Part shown: one piece after another, positions 37,585 to 44,552 of the stretch
How the letters are laid out: each line of letters begins with the position of its first letter
Numbering within the stretch: the first letter of the stretch is position 1
Source of the DNA: Colwellia sp.
Lineage (GTDB): Bacteria > Pseudomonadota > Gammaproteobacteria > Enterobacterales > Alteromonadaceae
Reading direction: 5' to 3'
Length of the DNA stretch: 64,000 bases
Assembly (NCBI GenBank): GCA_013215465.1
Contig: JABSOW010000010.1
Location: 62,001 to 126,000 of the forward strand
Notes under the pieces: generated by a model
Told to the model about the DNA's origin: nothing
Database searches by the model: none
The model's input: the letters and a program-made list of their open reading frames with translations, nothing else
Program-made: the position numbers and the translations under genes

Positions 37585-38431
37585 AATCTTAAAGTTATGC
37601 TATATATCTTGCGACTTCATTATTAAATCGTTTAACTAGCTATTTGTTTTTACTAATACCCCCTATGGTGAGGTACTAGATTAATATCAAAACAAATAAT
37701 ACCTCAACTGTAATTTAAGCGAAATAATTGTTTGTATTTATTAGTAATAACCTATTATTACGTCACCTCTAATGAAGTTAATCTAGTTGTTTCTATCTAA
37801 GTAAAATTACTTGTTTTGTCATGCACAATTATCCACCTCACCTTACGACATAAATCCAATTTACACTTACCAACTGCGAATCAAAAACAGCAAAATCCAA
37901 TTTACACTGCTTGTTTGCGAAATAGACAAATTACTGCTCTTGAACCTTGCGAAATGAAAAATTGTCGCACTTACCCACTACGACAGAGAAAAGAAATGCT
38001 GGCCTCACTTTTAGTAGCGTAGCTGCTGCCCAAAACGAAAAAAGCATAGTAATTACCAATAAAGTCATTTGTGTTGTCATACAAGACATAAGTGATGTCA
38101 GGAATGGCAACGAAATTAGGTTTTAACGCACTTAAAACCTCACTAGATTAATCACGGCCATTTGACAAGAAATTACTTTCCGTTATACAAGCACTTAGCA
38201 ATAGAAAACAACATTAAATAAGAGGATAATATAAATAAGAGCTACAGATTTTAGTGCAAAAAAAAGATCAAATCTGACAAAATATTTATTTTTAATATAG
38301 TTAGCCAGCAATGTTTTAACTCACTAATTACAGGTGCACTACGTGACCTTCCATTAGCTCATACAACGTATTGGTACTCATGCCGGAGGCATTGCGTTAA
38401 AAAATAAAGGCATTCGTGTCGAAATAAACAA
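37585..38431. other. Gene-free region upstream of mobC, possible oriT or regulatory DNA
   Basis: There is no supported gene. A 15-base direct repeat AAATCCAATTTACAC occurs twice (about 37851 and 37892), with several nearby TGCGAAAT or TGCGAA motifs at about 37875-37960. The 120 bases before mobC include a GC-richer patch (ATGCCGGAGGCATTGCG, about 38379-38395). Origins of transfer often lie here relative to mobC, but I cannot identify a nick site. Confidence 0.35.
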
Positions 38432-38484
38432 AATAATAAAGACAAAAATAATAAAGACAAAAATAATAAAGACAAAAATAATAA
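38432..38484 (+). repeat. 15-bp tandem repeat before mobC
   Basis: Three perfect copies of AATAATAAAGACAAA and a partial fourth end about 10 bases before the mobC ribosome binding site (AAAGGAG). Variation in copy number could change leader length or promoter spacing. Confidence 0.9.
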
Positions 38485-38504
38485 TAACAATAAAGGAGTT
38501 TGTC

Positions 38505-38930
38505 ATGATTACATCAACTAACAAAAATAAAGGCGGAGCACCTAAAAAAGCGGTGCTCAAGAACAAGGAAATTAAATTTAGCTGCACAGAAGAGGTTTAT
38601 GATTTCTTTGTTGAGCAATCTCAAGTCGCCGGATACGCAACAAAAAAACGCAGTAATGTTTCCAAGTTCCTTCACGACTTTACTCTGACAATGATTCACG
38701 AGGGCTATTACCAATCAGTACAAGCACCCGCAGTATCACGCGACCTTCTCATTGAACTTGTACCTGTCGCCAACAATTTAAACCAAGCAATGCATATTTG
38801 TAATACCGCTGTTACTGATTTAAATTTAGTGGATTTAGGTAAGAAAATTGAAGCTATTAGGCGAGTAATGATGGCGCTCACAACGACTATTTTAGCGCCT
38901 AAGGTGAACATAATTAAACAAGGAGAGTAA
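38505..38930 (+). CDS. MobC-like relaxosome accessory protein
   Basis: 141 residues. The basic N-terminus (NKNKGGAPKKAVLKNKEIKF) is followed by a ribbon-helix-helix-like segment (CTEEVYDFFVEQSQ, then KRSNVSKFLHDF). The helical C-terminus has the NNLNQAMHICNTAV stretch that resembles the NLNQIA motif of MobC proteins. These bind oriT and help the relaxase nick DNA. The stop is 2 bases before the relaxase start, so the pair is co-translated. AAGGAG ribosome binding site. Confidence 0.75.
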   Translation: MITSTNKNKGGAPKKAVLKNKEIKFSCTEEVYDFFVEQSQVAGYATKKRSNVSKFLHDFTLTMIHEGYYQSVQAPAVSRDLLIELVPVANNLNQAMHICNTAVTDLNLVDLGKKIEAIRRVMMALTTTILAPKVNIIKQGE

Positions 38931-38932
38931 CT

Positions 38933-40273
38933 ATGTCTACCGCAAACCCAAAAGAATCAAGACCTAGTGTAGGTCCAACCACTATTTATGTTTACAGAGG
39001 CGAAGGTCATGAGCACCCTGTTAACGCTAACAATGTTATCCATTTAGGCGGTAATATATTAAGTAATCCCTTAATAGTTAACGATGATGGCTCCAAGCAT
39101 TTTGAGTTAGATGAAATGATTGAAGAGATGGAAATGTGGGGAAACTTAAACAAAACCGCAGAGAAAAAATTTAAACACTATATTATTTCAATTGCACCAG
39201 AGGATACTGGCAAGGTAAGCACCTCCGATTGGATGACCTTGATTAACGAATATATGGGAACAATAGGTTATGGGCCTGATACTAAGTGGACATCAGCATT
39301 GCACAATGACACCACTATTGGCCATGCTAGTAATGAAAAAGGCAAAAATGGGGGGCAACATGCACATATAATTTCCTGTTTAGTCCAAGCATCCAAGGGT
39401 AACACGCTGGTTAAAACGTCATTGGATTATGAAAAAGGATGGCCAGTTATGCGAGCTTTTGAGAAGCGACATAACCTACGCATTGTCGCAACGCCTGGTT
39501 CTGAAGATGACTTTGGCTTTAACTTTACAAAAGGCCAGATGAAAGGCCACGGCTCACGCCAAGCATGCTTGGATAACGACTGGGGAGCCATTATCAGGGC
39601 AAGAATTAAAAACCTTTATGAAACTGACGGTAAGCCAAAAACCATCAAGGAATTCGCTTTGGGACTCGCTAAGCGCAATATTTCTTTGCAAGCAGTTAAT
39701 AATGAAGATGGCAGTATCAGAGGGGTTAACTACCAGGTTCTTGGCTTCAAAAAGGATGGAAAGGTAATAGACTCTCCATTGATTAGCGGGTCCAACGTAA
39801 AAGGTACTCGGTTTACTTGGAACAAGCTCCAGAAGAATGAAGGCATGAATTACAATTCCAAACGCGATGACAAGTTCATAGGGCTGTCTCCTGCTCCACA
39901 AAAATTGATTGCATCAATCAAGATCAATAAGTCTCAAATGCGTGCAATTAAAATGATGGGTACAAAGTTTAAAGCAGGAAGAACCAGTGGTGGTCACATA
40001 GACTTATCGTTTTGTCGTACTAAACATGAAAGAACTATGGCGCTATTAGTTAAAGCCATTATGGATTTACTTAGCGAATTATTTACTGGGTATGATGTTG
40101 AGATTTTTGAGTATACAATCTATGAAAGTATCGGACAAAACATAGAATATGACCTTACTGCTGATTCAATAGAAACTGAAAATAAAATCCGTCAATACAC
40201 TCAGTTTGATGTCTGGAAAGATATTAAAGATGACGACAATACACATGACGCCACATTTGATCTAGCCGCATAA
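38933..40273 (+). CDS. Relaxase / mobilisation nuclease
   Basis: 446 residues. The N-terminal half has KHYIISIAPEDTGKVS and the metal-binding HxH motif in GGQHAHIISCLV (about 140-150), as in MOB_P/MOB_V-like relaxases. Further His lies in ALHNDTTIGHAS. The catalytic Tyr cannot be assigned by eye. The C-terminal part is helical. It would nick oriT and pilot single-stranded DNA into a recipient using another element's conjugation channel. No plasmid replication gene, T4SS or complete integrase is visible nearby, so this is an isolated mobilisation module. Confidence 0.75.
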   Translation: MSTANPKESRPSVGPTTIYVYRGEGHEHPVNANNVIHLGGNILSNPLIVNDDGSKHFELDEMIEEMEMWGNLNKTAEKKFKHYIISIAPEDTGKVSTSDWMTLINEYMGTIGYGPDTKWTSALHNDTTIGHASNEKGKNGGQHAHIISCLVQASKGNTLVKTSLDYEKGWPVMRAFEKRHNLRIVATPGSEDDFGFNFTKGQMKGHGSRQACLDNDWGAIIRARIKNLYETDGKPKTIKEFALGLAKRNISLQAVNNEDGSIRGVNYQVLGFKKDGKVIDSPLISGSNVKGTRFTWNKLQKNEGMNYNSKRDDKFIGLSPAPQKLIASIKINKSQMRAIKMMGTKFKAGRTSGGHIDLSFCRTKHERTMALLVKAIMDLLSELFTGYDVEIFEYTIYESIGQNIEYDLTADSIETENKIRQYTQFDVWKDIKDDDNTHDATFDLAA

Positions 40274-40780
40274 TAAAATTCTTTATATCAGCCTAAATTT
40301 TTTATTTAGGCAATTGCTACTATTTGTTTACAAACTGCTTTGCAGTTTTGATTGTAAACTAATAATTGTTGTTGGCCTGCCTTACTCGCTTCGGCTCGTT
40401 CGTCAGAATAAAGAACCAGAATTGTTCTACAAATATTGTGGATGATTTGATAAATTAATCATATATTTTTGAATATATCTCAGTGTAGAGATCCTAATAA
40501 ACTATTTTATTTGATTTCAATATATATAGGAGGACCCTTTTTTAAAAAGTGACAGTAAAAAAGTTAAAATAATTTAGAAATAGTGTTCGTTCGTTTATTA
40601 ATTACACAAATATAAGTGCTGATTAATAATTTATCAAAGAAAGTCACCATTCGACTTAACGCTAATTGTGGTTTAATTTCGAACGAAGTTCGGCCCGGTG
40701 TCCAGTTACAATTAATTGATTAGTCGCCCGATAATTTTCGTAAAATAATGATTTAATTGTTGTTGCATGCTTCAGCCTGA
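40274..40780. other. Gene-free region after the relaxase
   Basis: A nested hairpin (AAACTGC 40332-40338 with GCAGTTT 40342-40348, inside GTTTACA/TGTAAAC) probably terminates the mob operon. Another small palindrome, CGAAC-GAA-GTTCG, is at 40680-40692. No gene is supported. Confidence 0.45.
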
Positions 40781-40970
40781 ACCGATCACCCATTTCGGTA
40801 TTATCCGATCCTAGGTTTCGGGATTAGCCATAAAATTGATCTTGATGGAGAATCTCAAAGAAAAAATAATTTGACTCCATCCGATCACTAGGTATAAATA
40901 TTAGCTATGAAAAAGAGAGTGAAAAAGGAGATCGGTTCAAACCGAAATAACTGATCGGCTCACCCGAAAT
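40781..40970. promoter_or_regulatory. Four CCGA/TCGG inverted-repeat sites (operator-like cluster)
   Basis: Four short inverted repeats, each with CCGA and TCGG half sites, occur within 190 bases: 40782-40799, 40805-40822, 40930-40947 (containing the perfect TCGGTT-CA-AACCGA) and 40953-40969. They form two pairs about 110 bases apart. They may be operators of a lost regulator or binding sites of a replication or transfer protein; no gene begins directly downstream now. Confidence 0.45.
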
Positions 40971-41002
40971 ACGCAAGCTTTCCATTATCTATAATAGAAT
41001 GA

Positions 41003-41305
41003 TTATACGAGTTTATTTACTCCCGCTTTTTCAAGCAGGTCACTATATGTAGCCACCATATTAAATTTAACCTTTTCCCCCTCACCTTCACCATTAACTT
41101 CTTGCTCTAAACGCTCAAAGTATTTTCTGGCACATTCAATTTTTGCTTCTTCAATTTTCTTCAGTTGCATTGTCGACATTGAGCCTTTGGTTTCTGCGAC
41201 AAATAGAATATGCTTTACAGAGCCGTCTTTAAAAGCGATAGCCCAATCAGGGTTACCGTTAGTAAACGAAAATGTGTACTCAACATGAACCCTTTCAGAA
41301 TAGTG
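41003..41305 (-). pseudogene. C-terminal remnant of a Type III restriction enzyme (Res)
   Basis: On the minus strand about 100 codons ending in TAA (41005-41003) read [11 protein letters not shown], then [13 protein letters not shown], then [18 protein letters not shown], and end [17 protein letters not shown]. This is the characteristic end of Type III restriction subunits. The frame is broken at a stop inside the palindromic element at 41304, so the rest of the gene has been lost. It was not in an intact reading frame with a start codon. Confidence 0.75.
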
Positions 41306-41358
41306 TTAAATTGCATCCAAAAGTGATTCACTGGATAAAATATTGATGCAATTTTACA
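41304..41358. repeat. Small palindromic element A (MITE-like)
   Basis: The 14-base ends TGTTAAATTGCATC (41304-41317) and GATGCAATTTTACA (41345-41358) are inverted repeats matching at 12 of 14 positions. Bases 41304-41327 are identical to 43593-43616 in element B. It separates the Res remnant from the small DUF6626-like gene and seems to have cut into both. Confidence 0.7.
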
Positions 41359-41510
41359 TTTGTTAGTGCATTGGTACTGGGCTTAGCATTAGATGCGTTT
41401 AAAACCCTGTAATAACTTTTGTATTTGCCCAAGTATTGCTGGGAAAATTGCAAACCTGAATGACACAAGCCTTGTTCGACCAATTGCTGGTAAATTTGCT
41501 GTAGTTCCAT
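41328..41510 (-). CDS. Small DUF6626-like protein, C-terminus replaced by a repeat element
   Basis: 60 residues with a strong ribosome binding site (AAGGAAGG, four bases before ATG). LQQIYQQLVEQGLCHSG, then FSQQYLGKYKSYYRVL, resembles the short HTH-like DUF6626 family common on mobile elements. The last eight residues (KLHQYFIQ) are encoded by the palindromic element, so the natural C-terminus is missing. It may be a small DNA-binding regulator or a decayed copy. Confidence 0.6.
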   Translation of the reverse strand: MELQQIYQQLVEQGLCHSGLQFSQQYLGKYKSYYRVLNASNAKPSTNALTNVKLHQYFIQ

Positions 41511-41777
41511 TACACCTTCCTTGGGTTAAATCATTTATGTTATTTATCATCGACACCTGACAATACCATTTAATTTTCGTATCTGTAATCTTACCTAAAT
41601 ACGTTCAACTAATTGGCTGATATTAATAAGTTAGCCTGACCTAGTTATTCTATTTTGCTATTAATTTGATGAAATTCGCTCTTGATATTCAATTTTGGTA
41701 ACGGTGTGAAGAACTTTATATTCGATGGATAGAGTATGTAGTTGATGAGGATGCATAATAAAGTATGGTAATAATAT

Positions 41778-42881
41778 CTACTCATAATCCTCATGAATCT
41801 TTTTCGCTAGTGAAGAAATAGTCCCATCGGTTTTAACTTGAAGAAAAGGCTTATCGCAAGTGTTAGTTAAAATAAAGTCAGGTACCTTAGAATGTATAGC
41901 CCCCTTCCCAACACCAAGAGACAATCTTCTATTCCATAATGAGCATAGGGACTTATATGATTGACCATCAACATTATTAGGCCATCCAACCTGTATATCT
42001 TGATGATTGACATCAATTCCGTTCATTAGATCAATAATTATGTTAACTTCCTTAAGCGTTTCGTTGAGTGCATTTATATAGTGTTTGTTCGTATCAAAAA
42101 TTAACTGAGAGAATCCTTCACGACCTAAACCTTCTAACTTTTCATTGAACGCTTTTGTAAATATTCCTTTGGACTTAAAAAGTGATATTTTCTCTGAATA
42201 ATAATCAACTAAAGCCGGTAAGTTATTATATTTGTCAGATAAAAATTGCATGTATGGAATAGACTCATTAGCCATATAACATTCGTAAATTCTTGTAACA
42301 TCTGACCAGTCTGTTGAGTTTGATAAATACTCATAAAGTTTATATGGTGGAATTAAATTTTTGTTTGCTTGATACTTAAAATTAGTTGTTTCCTCTAAAA
42401 TATCAATAACTAATTTAGAGCAATAAGTTGACTCACTTTCAGTGAAAAAAAATGTTCTTGCTATTGAATATTTAATTCCATTTCTTTTAAATAATTCTCC
42501 AGAATAAAGAACACTTCTTATAGCGCTATTTAAAGACTTTGAATCAAAATCTTTATTCAAGTTCACTCCTGAGTTAGTTTCAATAGCCGTGTTTCTTAGC
42601 ACCTTATACTGAGAAGATTCTGCGACAACGTTATAAAATAAATCAAGAAAAACGCCCTTATCTGGAATTGCATGAATAATACTGAACAATCCAGAAACCA
42701 TAGCGACATGTGATATATTAGTTTGTGAGGACTTGAATTTTTTGGGTGATGTTAGTTTTTGGTAATACGATATTAACTTTGAATTCTTAGTTTCTCCCCA
42801 TAGAAATACTATGTCACCAGGCATAGGGTTGAACCAAAGTGGACCATGTCGGTTATCGCTTGATCGTTGGCTAGAATGCAT
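41778..42881 (-). CDS. Permuted papain-like (YiiX/NlpC-P60-type) protein
   Basis: 367 residues. MPGDIVFLWGE and TNISHVAMVSGL place a His in the first block, and STYCSKLVIDIL (about 150-160) supplies a Cys later, the reversed His-then-Cys order of permuted NlpC/P60 (YaeF/YiiX-like) hydrolases. HAIPDKGVFLD is a further family feature. The C-terminal 180 residues are helical, with no known domain. No signal peptide is visible, so it acts in the cytoplasm, perhaps as a peptidase or acyl hydrolase in a defence or toxin role. A single gene between two repeat elements. Confidence 0.68.
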   Translation of the reverse strand: MHSSQRSSDNRHGPLWFNPMPGDIVFLWGETKNSKLISYYQKLTSPKKFKSSQTNISHVAMVSGLFSIIHAIPDKGVFLDLFYNVVAESSQYKVLRNTAIETNSGVNLNKDFDSKSLNSAIRSVLYSGELFKRNGIKYSIARTFFFTESESTYCSKLVIDILEETTNFKYQANKNLIPPYKLYEYLSNSTDWSDVTRIYECYMANESIPYMQFLSDKYNNLPALVDYYSEKISLFKSKGIFTKAFNEKLEGLGREGFSQLIFDTNKHYINALNETLKEVNIIIDLMNGIDVNHQDIQVGWPNNVDGQSYKSLCSLWNRRLSLGVGKGAIHSKVPDFILTNTCDKPFLQVKTDGTISSLAKKIHEDYE

Positions 42882-43357
42882 AACTATCCTCCATGATTTT
42901 ATTAATTTTATAATTTAATCTTATAGTCAAGATTAAAAAACATCATTTGTAAATGATACCTCAATAGTTTTTCTCTGTTCCTACATTTAACTATGATCTT
43001 CTAGTTTCTTTTATACAGAAAAACACGCTGTTTTATATAGTTTTTAAGGGAGTTATTTAGCAAGTTAACTAAATACAAAAGTGCTAAAAAATTAGCATCA
43101 AGTGAATAAAAAAGGAATTTTTATTCACTCACTATAATGGAAAATACGAACCAAGAAACAAATATTATCAGGCTGTAAGTCAAAACCAAATGGTTTGCAA
43201 TTAGTGCAATGGTTGACTTCTTTCAGGCCGCGCCTGTAAGCTGGGCTTACGCTTTTACGGGTACTTTTGTTAAACCTATTAAGCAAAAATATAAAGTTTA
43301 AGGCCATTGCCGAGAATTTAATAATTGCCTGAATAGTCGTTGTGGTTTTTTAACTAG
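42882..43357. other. Gene-free DNA with a small hairpin
   Basis: A 60-codon minus frame (43125-43307) has no ribosome binding site and odd composition, so I do not call it. A perfect 6-bp stem, GTAAGC (43236-43241) with GCTTAC (43245-43250), is followed by GCTTTT and might be a weak terminator. Nothing else is evident. Confidence 0.4.
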
Positions 43358-43587
43358 CGCAGAAAACATAAACATGATCCTACTGAACGTTTGCCAATGC
43401 TATCAGTGATAGAGGGTGACGGTAACTTTGTTCATTACCATTGTCATTTCCTGCTGGCGCTACCACCTGATATGAACAAGTTTATTTTTGCATCAAACGT
43501 ACTAGCGGCATGGAAAGGCTTCAAAGGAAACGCAATATTATCTAACGATTTACAGCCCATATATAACTTAAAGGGTTGGGTGGAATA
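43358..43587 (+). pseudogene. Remnant of an HUH rolling-circle Rep-like protein
   Basis: The plus frame after a TAG at 43355 reads RRKHKHDPTERLPML, then IEGDGNFVHYHCHFLLALP, and ends near DLQPIYNLKGWVEYIM. The HYHCH stretch is an HUH (His-hydrophobic-His) motif, and the Gly-Trp-x-x-Tyr-Ile segment after a partner strand is seen in Rep/Gp2-type initiators of small phages and plasmids. There is no start codon with a ribosome binding site, and the frame runs straight into element B. Confidence 0.55.
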
Positions 43588-43592
43588 CATAA

Positions 43593-43661
43593 TGTTAAAT
43601 TGCATCCAAAAGTGATCTACTTAGACCAATTTATTACAGTGAATATTGATGCAAATGAACA
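43593..43661. repeat. Small palindromic element B (MITE-like)
   Basis: Ends TGTTAAATTGCATC (43593-43606) and GATGCAAATGAACA (43648-43661) are inverted repeats matching at 12 of 14 positions. The first 24 bases are an exact direct copy of element A, 2.3 kb away, while the inner part differs in length (69 against 55 bp). Confidence 0.7.
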
Positions 43662-43683
43662 TTTGGCTTCAAAAGCAGCCAAC

Positions 43684-43705
43684 AAAAAGCCCCTCGCTGG
43701 GCTTT
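43684..43705 (-). terminator. Minus-strand terminator
   Basis: AAAGCCC (43686-43692) pairs with GGGCTTT (43699-43705); on the minus strand the stem continues into TTTTTGTT. It could end transcription from the defence-island genes upstream (173-residue gene and KAP). Confidence 0.6.
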
Positions 43706-43828
43706 GGATTCAAAGTGAGTATGCAATACGCATGTTTTGCACACTGCTGATAATCACTTTTGCCACTTAGAACTAAATAATCGGTTGAAATCATCCTGTT
43801 TTATGTTCATTTTGGATACGAAAGCAGA

Positions 43829-43879
43829 CGATAACGCCACCAACAGGTTGCAGAGTCAGATTGCTTTGCCTCGTTAGGC
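43829..43879 (-). repeat. attC-like site 1 (short)
   Basis: On the minus strand, 7 bases after the 173-residue gene's stop, GCCTAAC matches the RYYYAAC box; the other side ends GGCGTTATCG. TAACG and CGTTA arms pair, with an imperfect middle. Shorter than typical attC (about 50 bases), so tentative. Confidence 0.35.
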
Positions 43880-43886
43880 GTCTTAA

Positions 43887-44408
43887 CTATTTGTAGCATC
43901 CTAACCAGATGGTATGATTACTATCTGGATCAATAATTTTAGAATCAACAAACCCAGTTAAAGAACCAAGCCTAGTATGCCCTTCAACCAATCTTAATTC
44001 AGATTTTGATGAAATAATATGCCCGCATATAAAAACAGGAGGCCTACACCAAGTCATATTTTCTTTCCAGTGGCTTACAATTTCATCACTATATCGGTAA
44101 TTTTCTAATTCTTTCGACTTAACCCAGCTAGCTTTAGTTTTTACAGTATTGAAATAATGCAAACAATCACTGTTTATACTTGCCAAACATAACTTGTCAG
44201 CAGAAATAGAAACTTTCTCCCATGATAAGTTTGATATTTCAATGTTCCCATAATCGTTTTGATATGACTCCTCTTTACCATGATCTGAAAAAAATTGTTC
44301 AATAACATCTAATGGAGTGTGAGGTAACATTGTTTGTAGAGAGGAACAGTCAATGATGCGATCTGAATCACTTACATATGGTAAATCTAGGAGTTCTTTA
44401 AACTTCAT
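43887..44408 (-). CDS. Small protein with a ParB-like VEGHTR motif
   Basis: 173 residues, cytoplasmic. The C-terminal region WCRPPVFICGHI followed by LRLVEGHTRLGSLTGF recalls the ParB/Srx-type phosphodiesterase core (GHHR-like motif), in a stand-alone, short form. The N-terminus begins MKFKELLDLPYVSDSDRII. The gene is flanked on both sides by attC-like sequences, in the orientation expected of an integron cassette. A nuclease or NTP-binding function is possible, with no partner gene in the same cassette. Confidence 0.6.
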   Translation of the reverse strand: MKFKELLDLPYVSDSDRIIDCSSLQTMLPHTPLDVIEQFFSDHGKEESYQNDYGNIEISNLSWEKVSISADKLCLASINSDCLHYFNTVKTKASWVKSKELENYRYSDEIVSHWKENMTWCRPPVFICGHIISSKSELRLVEGHTRLGSLTGFVDSKIIDPDSNHTIWLGCYK

Positions 44409-44446
44409 AATTTGTAATTTATTAACTCAAAATGATACATGACAGA

Positions 44447-44552
44447 GCCTAACGCTTTGCTAAGCAGCAACAAAATAGTTGAATAAAATTAGCGAGGAAA
44501 GATCAAAAGCCAACTGTTTTTTTGTCCATTTAAGCAACTTAGATTCGTTACC
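44447..44552 (-). repeat. attC-like site 2
   Basis: Runs on the minus strand from GGTAAC at the KAP gene's stop to GTTAGGC (GTTRRRY) at 44453-44447. Outer arms TAACG...CTAAG and CTTAG...CGTTA pair imperfectly, and an inner pair, CAGTTG and CAACTATTTTG, mimics the L boxes. Length about 105 bases, typical for attC. The next cassette's GCCTAAC is complementary to this GTTAGGC, as circular cassettes require. Confidence 0.45.

Noticed and set aside
41304-41358. Palindromic element as an attC site
   Set aside because: A GTTAAAT box is present but at the wrong end of the palindrome, and the arms are not arranged as attC R/L boxes. A MITE-like origin fits better.
43125-43307. 60-codon minus-strand frame
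   Set aside because: There is no ribosome binding site, the composition is unlike neighbouring proteins, and it overlaps a hairpin; there is no support for expression.
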